This document shows, piece after piece, positions 35,901 to 46,243 of a stretch of 64,000 nucleotides of DNA. The notes under the pieces were generated by a model. The model was not told where the DNA came from. It searched no databases and worked only from the letters and a program-made list of their open reading frames with translations. Position 1 is the stretch's first letter. The number at the start of each line of letters is the position of its first letter. Made by a program: the position numbers and the translations under genes. Source of the stretch: Nemertoderma westbladi (lineage: Eukaryota > Xenacoelomorpha > Nemertodermatida > Nemertodermatidae); assembly GCA_032718475.1 (NCBI GenBank), contig JAUCBJ010000941.1:26043-90042 (forward strand). Direction: 5' to 3'.

Positions 35901-36688
35901 AGTTAACATTATTTAATTAATGGTTTGTTGGGTTGAGTGGAAAATACGGAAGCCCACAAGTGCCAGTCAACTTTACACATAAAATCTGATTTTTTATGTG
36001 TGTGTAGTTGGCACATGTGTGTAGTTGGCACGTGTGTGTAGTTGGCATATGTGTGTAGTTGGCATGTGTGTGTAGTTGGCATGTGTAGTTGGCATGTGTG
36101 TGTAGTTGGCACGTGTGTGTAGTTGGCATATGTGTGTAGTTGGCATGTGTGTGTAGTTGGCATGTGTAGTTGGCATGTGTGTGTAGTTGGCATGTGTGTG
36201 TAGTTGGCACGTGTGTTGTTGGCATGTGTGTAGTTGGCATATGTGTGTATTTGGCATGTGTGTGTAGTTGGCATGTGTAGTTGGCATATGTGTGTAGTTG
36301 GCACGTGTGTGTAGTTGGCATGTGTGTGTAGTTGGCATATGTGTAGTTGGCATGTGTGTGTAGTTGGCATGAGATTCGATTGCTTAGCAACCATCTTCAA
36401 GGTTGCTTAGCAACCCATTTATTAGCTAGTATCAGTACAACAGTAGAGTGTAGCAGGCCTACTGTAGTAGTGTCAGTGCCCGTTCACCTTTGCTACTTAG
36501 CTCATAGGCCGCCGTCGTTGTCGGTAGCCCCCATACCTGATGCGGTATCTGATTATTTTACAACTACTGGTGTAGCAGAAAATTACCACCCCCCTAAAAA
36601 TTCACCCCCGGTTAGAATTCACTAGGGTACGGTATTTTAACCGGGGGTGAAACTAGGCTTACTCTGGGTGATTTTTTAGTGAAATTTA

Positions 36689-37450
36689 ACCCCCCTCAGT
36701 GTATTCTTACCCCCATATTTTAAATTTCAATATTACATGAAAATATATTTTATTATTATATGAAAAAACATATATTGTTAGGGTTATTGTTAGAAATGAC
36801 GACTTTTAGCCACAAAATATAGCGCGACCAACCATCAATAGCACCGTGGATTGGAAATCCATAAGGTTTAAGTTTATCATGTCCATCCACGTGCCAAACT
36901 GAATTAGGTCCGATATTGAAGTACTGGCGGCGCTGAAGTCGATGACGACGCCGGAGTTCGGTTGCCTCAGGACAAAGTGTACGTAATATAAAGGCTACTG
37001 TTGATCGGGGAACATGAATGCCCATAAGTTTAATTGATGCCAGACACTCCGATATCCCGCACGAGGTCACGCAATTGACGACAGAGTGTTCGTCTACTTG
37101 AAATTATTATGCCATGATTATTTGACAAAATATTTAGTAATTCTCGGTGAGTGTGGCCTTCTTTGTAGTAATGTGTTATAATATAGTATATATCCTACCG
37201 TAATAAATATATAGATACACTCTATGGCCCTTCGCGCAGTACGTGAGTTACATGAAATAAATGTACAGTATTGTCACTTCGCGTAGGTAGTGAGGATTAG
37301 GAGAGTAGTAGGACTGGGATATACATGCTGATATGGTAAATTGACACACATCCAGCCTTGTGCAGCAGACTAGAAAATAAAGCAGGCTTATATCGTATTC
37401 AAAGTAATATTGAAATTTAAAATATGGGGGTAAGAATATACTGAGGGGGG
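36689..37450. mobile_element. Inner inverted-repeat element
   Basis: AACCCCCCTCAGTGTATTCT (from 36689, continuing to about 36735) reappears in reverse complement at about 37404-37450 with one visible mismatch. These 47-bp arms enclose the integrase fragment and look like terminal repeats of a smaller element nested in the foldback element. No target duplication was found. Confidence 0.6.
36756..37070 (-). pseudogene. DDE integrase-core (rve-like) transposase fragment
   Basis: The reading GIHVPRSTVAFILRTLCPEA, RRRHRLQRRQYF, then GPNSVWHVDGHDKLKPYGF and IHGAIDGWSRYILWLKV matches the N-terminal third of an integrase-core family common in invertebrate and fish genomes. The first catalytic Asp lies in WHVDG. 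The second Asp and the Glu regions are absent, so it is truncated. Upstream residues resemble the basic DNA-binding linker of that family. Confidence 0.75.
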
Positions 37451-37479
37451 TTGACGACAGCAGGCAATCATCCCAGGCA

Positions 37480-37780
37480 TGAAAATCGATCAATTTGCTT
37501 ACTGGGCGGAAAAGCCAACCAACCACCAAGGTTAAGGCTGAATCACCAGCCGATCGCCTCAATGGTTGGAAAGCCCACTTTGAAAAGCTCCTCAATAATG
37601 ACAGGGTATTGCCTGATAACTTTATAGAAGTAAAAGTGTCTGAGTCTGTACTCCCAGATATTCCCATTGGCGATATATCCTTTGCAGAAGTGAAGGCTGC
37701 TGCAATTTTGTTGACAAGCCGGCACAGCATTCTTAAAAATGCAGCTGCAATGCAGCATGCCGATCCTAGTATTAGTACGT
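37480..37780 (+). pseudogene. LINE fragment (region between endonuclease and RT)
   Basis: The plus strand reads DRLNGWKAHFEKLLNN, then IPIGDISFAEVKAAAILL, the conserved linker (W..HF..LLN.....I....E...A) ahead of a non-LTR reverse transcriptase. It is a short insertion inside the foldback element, abutting its right arm. Confidence 0.65.
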
Positions 37781-38352
37781 CGGCGGCCTATGAGCTAAGT
37801 AGCAAAGGTGAACGGACACTGACACTACTACAGTAGGCCTGCTACACTCTACTGTTGTACTGATACTAGCTAATAAACCTTGAAGATGGTTGCTAAGCAA
37901 TCGAATCTCATGCCAACTACACACACATGCCAACTACACATATGCCAACTACACACATATGCCAACTACACACATATGCCAACTACACATGCCAACTACA
38001 CACACATGCCAACTACACATGCCAACTACACACACATGCCAACTACACACATATGCCAACTACACACACATACCAACTACACACACGTGCTAACTACACA
38101 TATGCCAACTACACACATATGCCAACTACACACATATGCCAACTACACATGCCAACTACACATATGCCAACTACACACATATGCCAACTACACACATATG
38201 CCAACTACACATGCCAACAACACACACATGCCAACTACACATGCCAACTACACACACATGCCAACTACACACACATGTGCCAACTACACACACATAAAAA
38301 ATCAGATTTTATGTGTAAAGTTGACTGGCACTTGTGGGCTTCCGTAGGAAAA

Positions 38353-38668
38353 TGTTTGCCAGATGCAATGCCACAAAAAACGAGAAAAAACAATTGTTAA
38401 AAAGTTACCAGACGTACTGACGTACAACTGATATTCGTTATCGGCGTTATAACTCAAAAAGGCAGTGCTTTTTTTATAAAGTCCATAACCTGACTGTGAG
38501 AGATATCCAATCACAAATTCCTTTCCTTTACAAATTCTGTACTCATTTGTATGAAGGGGAGAGTTGGTACAGGGGCCAGGCTGCTGACTAGTTTAATACT
38601 GCAGACATATTGAGTGGAAATAGCTGGACGTGACGTACCTTTCGTTGTAAAGTAATTAGATTTCTTGA
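38353..38668. other. Short gap between foldback element and large ORF
   Basis: No domain or exon recognised. An in-frame TGA at 38666-38668 closes the following ORF upstream. An AG at about 38673-38674 (TACAAAG) could serve as a splice acceptor into it. Confidence 0.4.
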
Positions 38669-41600
38669 TACAAAGACGTGTCCGGATTTGGGAAGTGCCG
38701 CCCATATCGCACGCGGTATCCCTACGACTTTGCTTTGGACGTGTGCGACATTAGCGCAGATCCGGACGAGGAAATCGCACGACTATACCATATGAATATG
38801 TATTTACGACACGAGGAGCCTCTACCTGCAGTCCGAGACCAGTTCGACGGAATGCATCTGTATCGGAGGACTCGAGGCGAGGATCAGGAGACGCCGAAGG
38901 TCTTCAGCGTATACAAGCTCTTCTACAAGTGTGGTGAATGCATGAATAAACAGGACGTGGCGATTCCCGACCGACTAGACGAGCAACATCCGGAACCGAT
39001 ATTAACGCGATGTCCAGCTCACCAATTCCTTAGATACAACGAGGGAGGTTATCCGATGAGCAACCCGATGATCAGTATCGACTTCAGCGGAAAGCGACCT
39101 CCGAGACCCATTACGCCGACCGTTACGACATTAGATCCGTATACGGAGATTAAACCCTGTTCGACACCCAGTTTGATAGAGACGGCAGCGGCCATTTCGC
39201 TATACCGAGCCTACAAGGATCTAGAGGCGCGGCGCGAAGCGGCGCGGGACTCGGGTACCAAACCCGCGGGTTTGGAGCTCTCGAGTCCCTGGACTACGTT
39301 TACTTCACCTCACCGAGTGAGAAGCCTCACGCCTGAGCATCAGGACGACATAGACGCGTTGCGGCAGGAGGAGCGAGCGGCGAAGGCGAAGGAGTTATTT
39401 GAGAACAGGATAGCGGAGTATAATAAGACCGCGGATAGACATCAAGAGGAGACGAGGAGAGTGACCGGATTTGTTCCACAGGTCGTATCTCAACCCGGAC
39501 CGGTGTATTATTCCGACGGCACCGAACCTGCGATATTAGTAGATCATCCGGAGTCGCGAGAAGCGATACGATTCTTGCCGATGGTAAGAATGGCGGACCA
39601 TTGGAACGTTGACTGTTTACGGGAAGTTTTATGCGCGAAGTTCTTGCGTGATGTCCCAATGCAGATCACAGATTACGACACGTTGGATAAGATTGGAGCT
39701 CCGGGGAAGGAGAGTAAGTTATTCGGATGGTTGGATAAGTACATCAAGGTATGGGTCGCGGTGGCTACATTCCCAGACGACGAGGAGGTAGACCAGACGT
39801 GGCTGAGGAGGAAGGGTTCTTATACCCGATATGATGACCACAAGGCGATCGAGCGCATGTGGACCCCATCAGATGAGATTCAGCGTCAGTGGAGGAAAAC
39901 GGAGGAATCACTGCAAGATTGGAGGGTGATGTTCTACGACAATGAAGGAGGGTCCCATCAAGAATGCTTGACCAGCAAGTGTATTCAGATTCGTGCGGCC
40001 GATGGTGTGACTCATGTGTTTATGCGTGTGAGGGCGGATCGAGAGAGACCGGAGCCCATCATAACGACACAATATCGGAAGGGAAAGGATCCTAGGGAAC
40101 AGATTTTGGAGGTATGCAGGCGAGGAGGTATGCACGGAGCGGAGCGTATCGACGCCAGGATGTTACCCAAGAAAGTTAGAGAGGCTATTCTCAACCAAGA
40201 TTACGTCAAGGTGGGATCGGGAGTCCAGAGCGATTTGGAGAGCGACTTCAACGCCATGACTGATCTGGAAGATAGATTGCCTAGACCGTTTGTCGACACC
40301 AAGCTATTGTTGCTATGGGCACAGGATATTGGAATTTATAGGGAGTATCCCAACTCTGCCAAGACTGGTATGGGCTTTATAGCACACTTGTTGTATAATT
40401 GGGACTTTAAGTTAAAGACGCAAAAGAAGTACGAGGAGGCGTACGGCGAATACAACACGCCACCGGGAGCGGAGTTCAAATCCCACTTCAAGCGGCAAGC
40501 GTTAGTGTATTGGAACATTTGCGCGCCACCCCGTGCGTCGCTACAATATTATTTGGTGCTTGAGTCGAACACGGTGACTTGTTTATTAGCGGATATCGTT
40601 GCGCGAGTTTTGAAGCGTCATCCATTGGTATTCGGAGGAGATCAATACGTTCGCTCGAAAGGGGGAATCCAATCCGACGTGATGAAGCGTTTCTTAACCC
40701 CGTTCTTCAACCAATCGTTAGAGAATACGTCGATGGTGAGGAGAGGATTAGCGATATTCGAAGGAATATATCGACAGAATATCGGAGATTTGGGAGACCG
40801 ACCGTCGATGGAATATCCGACGCCAGAAGCTTTGGAGAAGTGGTTCGGGAATCAAACCCGCGGGTTTGGTACTCCCTTCCACTCGGAGGCTGATAAACCT
40901 GTTAAGGAGGGCTGGCCGGAGACTTTAGTAGAGGTGTTCGGAGTAGATCTTCCGGTGGAGAAGACATATCCGAAACGAACGCGGGAGGAAATATTGGAGA
41001 TAGAGGATAAGGGCGAGGATGTTTACTTTGTTCCGGATCGACAACCGTTGACTGGAGAGGACGACATCGTATTAGACATTGGGAAAGAAGGAAGTGCGAA
41101 ACCGATTGGAGACCTCATATACGAGAGGGCCTGGTTTCCACAAGCGCGTAGGTGCAAATTGTGCGGCAGCACAAGGCACAATCTAAAGTCGTGCGACGCG
41201 GTAATAGAGGCGGCGCATAAGGTCTGCCGTTGGTGTAATGAGACCGACCATTCGTTTCATACGTGCACCGTCTTCATTTCTCAATGCGGATATTGCGGGG
41301 TAAAGGGACATCGTAGCGCAAGATGTCAGCTACGAGATGATTCCTTTCAAAACCATAGCGCTAACCTACTTCGGGAGATGTTAGATAAGTGGGAGGGTGT
41401 GGCCGATTACCATATCCAAGCGCAGATGCGTTGGTTACCATTTAAAGCGGGATATGGGTTTTGGGCGGTAGACCCATCGCATGTTGCGTACGAGCCATAT
41501 TTACAATCGCTACCACAATATCAGGAGCTCATCCTAACTGCTCAAGACCTTCCACAGAACACTGGAGTTATCGTAGTTCGAGAGTACTTCAGACAATTGA

Positions 41601-42193
41601 ACATGGACAATAAGTACACATGGAACTTCGTTGCCATTTGCGATCGCATTACGAAGGGTGTATTTACGGAGACTAGAAAGGTGGTACGCGGGCGAGGAGA
41701 TTGGAGGATGGCGGCTATACAGTACCGCAACGAATTCTTGTTGACTCATGTGCCAGTGGGTTCATTGACCGCTGAGAGGATACAAGAGCAAAGGATCGCA
41801 GCGACCACAGCGACGACCGCTGGAGCGCGAGGCTCGCGGAAAGAACCAGGAGGAGAGGTCCAAGACAAGCGTCAAGTCAAGGACGACCACTACCATTCGA
41901 TTATAGAAGCGCAGCGGTTGCAGCGCAAGGCGCAGGGGGCGTCTGAGAAAGCGCGTGTGCAACTGCAGAAGGAAGAGTTGGCGGAAGCGACCACGGGAGC
42001 GCGACAATTGGGACGAGGCCGAGGGAGAAGTGCGAGCCGGGAGTCTGTCGGGGCTCAGGGAACGTCGTCACCGGTTCCGGGGAGTGACGCCTCACGGACG
42101 CCGTCAACGGAGTCGACTGGAGGTAGATTAGTGTATCTGGGAAGGGGGCGAAAGAGAGGAGCGAGCCCAAAGAACCCAGGAGCGGGTCGATAA
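38669..42193 (+). CDS. Large intronless protein: DEDDy-type exonuclease-like domain plus three CCHC zinc knuckles
   Basis: The frame is open for about 1,174 codons. No ATG occurs before 38792, so either translation starts there or an upstream exon joins by splicing. Residue numbers count from the GTG at 38678. A CGEC...CPAH zinc-binding pair lies at 85-115 and a charged helical stretch at 180-262. The exonuclease-like region has FYDNEGG (D421, E423) followed by KCIQIRA, KVGSGVQSD (D519), VDTK (D540), GMGFIAHLL and YYLVLES, i.e. the order of exo motifs I-III with Glu for the last Asp. Three C-x2-C-x4-H-x4-C knuckles lie at 826-839, 850-863 and 870-883. The tail after 1035 is charged and RG/SR-rich. 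It is much richer in G+C than its flanks. It could be a gag-like or accessory ORF of a mobile element, or a host nucleic-acid enzyme. I do not recognise the family. Confidence 0.75.
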   Translation, partial: YKDVSGFGKCRPYRTRYPYDFALDVCDISADPDEEIARLYHMNMYLRHEEPLPAVRDQFDGMHLYRRTRGEDQETPKVFSVYKLFYKCGECMNKQDVAIPDRLDEQHPEPILTRCPAHQFLRYNEGGYPMSNPMISIDFSGKRPPRPITPTVTTLDPYTEIKPCSTPSLIETAAAISLYRAYKDLEARREAARDSGTKPAGLELSSPWTTFTSPHRVRSLTPEHQDDIDALRQEERAAKAKELFENRIAEYNKTADRHQEETRRVTGFVPQVVSQPGPVYYSDGTEPAILVDHPESREAIRFLPMVRMADHWNVDCLREVLCAKFLRDVPMQITDYDTLDKIGAPGKESKLFGWLDKYIKVWVAVATFPDDEEVDQTWLRRKGSYTRYDDHKAIERMWTPSDEIQRQWRKTEESLQDWRVMFYDNEGGSHQECLTSKCIQIRAADGVTHVFMRVRADRERPEPIITTQYRKGKDPREQILEVCRRGGMHGAERIDARMLPKKVREAILNQDYVKVGSGVQSDLESDFNAMTDLEDRLPRPFVDTKLLLLWAQDIGIYREYPNSAKTGMGFIAHLLYNWDFKLKTQKKYEEAYGEYNTPPGAEFKSHFKRQALVYWNICAPPRASLQYYLVLESNTVTCLLADIVARVLKRHPLVFGGDQYVRSKGGIQSDVMKRFLTPFFNQSLENTSMVRRGLAIFEGIYRQNIGDLGDRPSMEYPTPEALEKWFGNQTRGFGTPFHSEADKPVKEGWPETLVEVFGVDLPVEKTYPKRTREEILEIEDKGEDVYFVPDRQPLTGEDDIVLDIGKEGSAKPIGDLIYERAWFPQARRCKLCGSTRHNLKSCDAVIEAAHKVCRWCNETDHSFHTCTVFISQCGYCGVKGHRSARCQLRDDSFQNHSANLLREMLDKWEGVADYHIQAQMRWLPFKAGYGFWAVDPSHVAYEPYLQSLPQYQELILTAQDLPQNTGVIVVREYFRQLNMDNKYTWNFVAICDRITKGVFTETRKVVRGRGDWRMAAIQYRNEFLLTHVPVGSLTAERIQEQRIAATTATTAGARGSRKEPGGEVQDKRQVKDDHYHSIIEAQRLQRKAQGASEKARVQLQKEELAEATTGARQLGRGRGRSASRESVGAQGTSSPVPGSDASRTPSTESTGGRLVYLGRGRKRGASPKNPGAGR
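39258..39275. repeat. Perfect 18-bp palindrome inside the ORF (site 1)
   Basis: CCAAACCCGCGGGTTTGG is the centre of a larger hairpin, since GGGACTCG on the left pairs with CGAGTCCC on the right (about 39247-39290). It encodes KPAG and nearby residues. Confidence 0.9.
40853..40869. repeat. Palindrome inside the ORF (site 2)
   Basis: CAAACCCGCGGGTTTG forms the core. AGTGG.....GGGA on the left pairs imperfectly with TCCC.....CCACT on the right, giving an arm of about 22 bp. It encodes QTRGFG. Confidence 0.88.
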
Positions 42194-42918
42194 TACATTA
42201 TGGCACAGGGCGACAGACTCTAGATATATACATCATCGTCGCTCTGATGTATATTGTAGCATTTTAGAAATATCCGACTAGACTCATATACACTAGTTGC
42301 ATAATTATTTGAATTTATATTATGAGAGAGGCGAAGGAAGTGATTGGGGAGACAAACCTGCGGGTTTGGCTTACTCCTTTCACTTGTCCTAGCAATCATC
42401 AAACCAAGATGATTTGCGTTTTTTATAAGAAATTAAGTAAAGTCCGAAAATGAAAGAAATTATTACGTATTTTATATTTAATTTGATTATCGGCCTTTAA
42501 TGCAATTTAGTTAAAAATTTAGCCTCAAATACGTTTATATTTAGTTTATCTTGTTAATATTGCTTGTTAATTTGAGATGGGAAATGGGGGACATTGTCCT
42601 AGCCATGTTTCATTTCAATATGTAGATCGTCAATTTGTAAGTAAATAAAGGAAGTAATATTTTGTAATTTAATTTTGTATGTAGTAATCATTATGTAGAA
42701 CGAACGAGAAACAGTATTTTGTAATTTTAATTTGTATGTAAATTCATTATACAATATCTATGGCAATATTTGTAAATAGTAGAATTATTATGTTATTTAG
42801 ATTGGTTGGAAGAAATTTATTTTGTTTTGTATACATCACCTTATACTCTTCTACAATTGGAGGGAAACATTGTATGATTTCCCTTGGAGCGGTGTTACGG
42901 TATATGGCGCTGTATCCA
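42194..42918. other. 3' flank of the large ORF
   Basis: AT-rich, with repeated TTTGTAATTTAATTTGTATGTA phrasing near 42660 and 42718. No gene recognised. Confidence 0.4.
42353..42369. repeat. Palindrome in the 3' flank of the ORF (site 3)
   Basis: CAAACCTGCGGGTTTGG differs from the other sites by one base. It has outer arms GAAGTGA..GGGGAG and CTCCTTTCACTTG like site 2. It lies about 160 bases after the stop codon. Confidence 0.85.
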
Positions 42919-43020
42919 TATTATTAGTCATCATGCAGTATGCAATATTAGTCCGTTATGCAGTATGCAATATTAGTCCGTTATACTGTATGTAATATTA
43001 GTCCGTTGTGCAGCATGATA
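42919..43020. repeat. 25-bp direct repeat, about four copies
   Basis: Degenerate tandem units of GTTATGCAGTATGCAATATT + AGTCC. Confidence 0.85.
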
Positions 43021-43426
43021 TTTTAGATAAGGCATAATAACGCAGTGGTATTTAGATAGGGAAATCGAAACACCCATATATTTGAATCCATCCATTTTGT
43101 ATAGTATGTAGCCCTACCTACGTAATTTTGTATTAGGTTATATGTAGATAGTTCCAGGGTAAGTTTATTCGGACCCTGGATTCCGTGCTTGCTGATATTA
43201 GTTTTAGTAGGGCTAGCATATAGGGACGCTGTCCTGGCCATTCAGCAGCCAGAGACGTGAACCATTACCATATATGGTAATAATTCGAGGAAGGGGAGCA
43301 AATAGGGCTACAATCCGGCCTCCTTATTGGACTAGCTGCTTCCAGGTTGGTCTAGTGCTAGCACGGACTGGAGAGCCAATAAGAAAGCGATTGAGTCACC
43401 CTATTGCATCACCCCATCCGGATCAC

Positions 43427-43466
43427 CTATAAATTGGCGGTGTGCCGGTAGAGCCTCACTCTCATC
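43427..43466 (+). promoter_or_regulatory. Possible TATA promoter
   Basis: CTATAAATTGG at 43427-43437 is followed about 30 bases later by an initiator-like CTCTCATCAC. The region is locally GC-rich. It could be a promoter of a mobile element or of an unseen transcript. No ORF follows closely. Confidence 0.3.
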
Positions 43467-44860
43467 ACATGACACCTAGCCCTAGCACCTGTCTTACTGT
43501 TTTCTTGATACTTGTATTTTCTGCAATTTGCTAATTTGATTAATTTCTTGAAATGATTTGCTAGTGCGATTACTTGCTTGTGTTTCTCAATAATTCCTTT
43601 GATTGCTGCTAATTACAACTGAACTATGATTTCTACCTTTTGATTAATGGTTCTATGTGATTCTTTTCTGCGCAATAATCCTAAGGGATTCCTGAGACTG
43701 TCAGACTTTGTGATTTGCATGCGCCGCTACGGTAGCTATTAGCATAATGGAGGGCTAAGGCGCCAGTGGGCGGTGGGCACATCGGGGGGTTGAGCGACTA
43801 AGGGAGAGCAGAGGATTCAAAGGCAGGCAACGCTGGCGGGGGTCAACGTTGCGGTCGGGCAACTTGCGTGCAACGGGCAGACCTATCGCCGGTACAGTAA
43901 TTAAGGGGCTGATGATCCAGGTTTCGTCTCTATTTAGTATTAGGGGGCAGGAATCAGGTTAGTTAGGAGTCCCATATGTACCCGGGAGAGGCCTGCACGT
44001 GTTACAGCGTATTAGAGCGTACAACGTTAAATGTAGAGTACGAATAGTGAGTCGCATAATTGTGGACTATACAGTAGTTAACTGCATAATTGCGAACTGT
44101 AATTTCTGACGCTGATTGGGGTGTTATTGAAGTGTGCCTATGATTATGAATGTTTAGGTAGGCGCCCCCCTTTCTTTGATTGATTTCTATTTCTTAGTTA
44201 CAATAATTGGTTACTGATTAGGTCAAAGTAATACGGCAAATTTAGGCTATTACTAGCGAAACTTGTTGCGTAATAAATTAGAATTACGTATTCTGGAACT
44301 CTTAGTAATTAGTACGCTGTTAAATATTTGTGACTGTAATTAATTAGTAAAAATTAAGAATTAGTACGCAGCATAGCGGAGAGTAGCTAAAGTAATAATT
44401 AGAGTACTGTAAACTATTCACGCTGAGCGGTTATTTGCATTAGCGGGCAATCAGCTAGATTGTACTATTCGGTACGCACGATACGCTAGTAATTTGCTGG
44501 TCTAAAGCCAGCTGCAGGCGATTTTAGACCCGGAGTGATGTTATTTACGTAGGAACAGATACTGTACCGTTTTGATATTTAAATATTCTCGCATTCACAC
44601 ATTACGTTAGGGAACCTCCAGTATTCGCGATTAGAAAGACGTAGGTAATAGCGTGCTTTAATAGTGATAAAATTAGGCGTAAGAATACTCTGAGTGCAAG
44701 GCCTCTCGCACTCGTCTTAAGTAAGCTTAGGGAGCCGACTCGGGTTTATTGTTTTGGTTATTCCCGCGTGGCTCATAGATTCGAACAGTTAGCTCTCTAT
44801 CGAGCGATCGGTAGAGAAAGGAACAAGCGATTTTGCAGGAGTTGTGTAAATTTAGTAAAT
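43467..44860. other. Unassigned
   Basis: No ORF of note and no recognised domain. A GC-richer patch with CGGGCAACTTGCG..GGTACAGTAATTAAGG sits at 43730-43920. It could be leader or LTR sequence of an unrecognised element. Confidence 0.35.
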
Positions 44861-45697
44861 GTGGCTGGCCACGAGAAAAGGGACCTTATGTCGCAAAACC
44901 TGATACTGAGATAATCGCGTTTAAAGTTTCCCTCTATTTTTGGACAAATTTAATTGGATTATCAATTTAGAAATGTATAAAACGATGAGGGAAATTCAAA
45001 TTGGTTCTGATATTCAATATACCTAGGAAATAACTAATTACAGGAAGCAATATAAGATGTTGCAGTGTTGTATATAACACTGTCTTAGGGTTTTCATGTC
45101 TTAATTTAGGACTGTAATAAATTGTAATTGTACTACTGTAATATGTAGCTGTACTGTAGGCCTACAGTTATTTTTTAAATGCAATATGGCTGTCATTTTC
45201 TTAATTTATCTTCGTTAGTTCTTAAATTTTGTAATCCCAATAAAGAATTCAAAATACAAATAATTTTAAATTTTGTTAAAAAAATTTATCTTTTTGAAAA
45301 AATTTTAAATTAAAAAAAAAATTTTTTGGTTACATGTTTTTTTGGAAATTTTGCAAAATTTTGTTAAAATAGTTCATAAACAATATTAGTTTCAAAGTGT
45401 TAAAAGTTCTATAAAATGCTGAATAACATTGAGCTGCCTAACTATATAGTAAGAATTGGTATGATATAATTAATATTTTCCATTTTTTTAAATAATCGCT
45501 TATTATAACCGCTATTAATAAATTTTTTTTTGCTACCCGATTCACCTTCACATAAATCGCTATAACTTTTTTTTGGAAATAGATATTGAGACACCGTTTT
45601 TTTTGTTAAAATCTCTGGAAAATTCTGCATCTCATATACCTAATAACTCAAAATCGACCTCCGGTGACATAAGGTCCCTTTTCTCGTGGCCAGCCAC
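44861..45697. mobile_element. Non-autonomous TIR element (MITE-like), 837 bp
   Basis: The first 32 bases, beginning GTGGCTGGCCACGAGAAAAG, recur in reverse complement at the right end (45666-45697). AAAT flanks both ends (44857-44860 and 45698-45701), consistent with a 4-bp target duplication. The outermost bases contain TGGCTGGCCA. The interior is AT-rich with no transposase. Confidence 0.88.
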
Positions 45698-45701
45698 AAA
45701 T

Positions 45702-46243
45702 ATATTAGCGTACGGCAGATTAGCGCCATCTAACGATAAGTAGCGGTTTTGTATTTAGCAACCCTTACAATTTAGTAATATCACGCTCCTGATCCCCTTT
45801 ACTTAACAGTAGAGCAGTCTTTGTGTCTTATTCTGTTATTGGTTAGGCGAGAGCTCATTACAGTCATTAGGTTGGCAGAGAGGTATACGGGTATTTGTCT
45901 GTTCAACAGTTCTGCTGTTAGTATAGAGGTCGCGGTTGTTTATCACTTTTTCTGGAAGGAACCATCCGAAAAATTCCATGCCATTAATTCAAAACATAAG
46001 AATATAAAATTCACAGCAGAACCAGAATCAGAAGTTTTATACCATTTTTAGATGTACTTATATGAAAAACTGAAGCAAATACTTTCGAAACATCTGTATA
46101 CACTAAATCAACATACACAGGCCAATATACCAACTTCAATAATTCATAAAATTTTAAAGTTTTATAGCACTGGTATTAATTTTCATAATAATTTTTCGAT
46201 TCCCCGCATCTATCTTCTTATCACAAATCCACCTTTCTTATCA
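45702..46243. other. Downstream flank of transporter copy 1
   Basis: A 76-codon plus ORF at 45821-46051 has no recognised domain. This flank is not shared with the second transporter copy. Confidence 0.4.

Larger units (their letters stand above)
35945..38346. mobile_element. Foldback DNA element with 566-570 bp inverted arms and 6-bp target duplication
   Basis: The left arm 35945-36514 is the reverse complement of the right arm 37781-38346. The outer ends begin TACGGAAGCCCACAAGTGCC and are flanked by GGAAAA on both sides (35939-35944 and 38347-38352), a target-site duplication. Each arm carries a TGTGTGTAGTTGGCA-type minisatellite (35995-36368 and 37908-38290) whose repeat order differs between arms. 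The interior holds an integrase fragment, another inverted repeat and a LINE fragment. A 6-bp duplication occurs in several integrase-type superfamilies (Polinton, IS3EU), but assignment is open. Confidence 0.85.

Noticed and set aside
35909-38400. ORFs of MPTTHTCQLH type on both arms
   Set aside because: They translate the TGTGTGTAGTTGGCA-type repeat inside inverted arms of a mobile element.
39327-42170. Minus-strand and alternate-frame ORFs under the large plus ORF
   Set aside because: Shadows of the GC-rich coding frame. The plus frame carries the coherent cysteine and exonuclease motifs.
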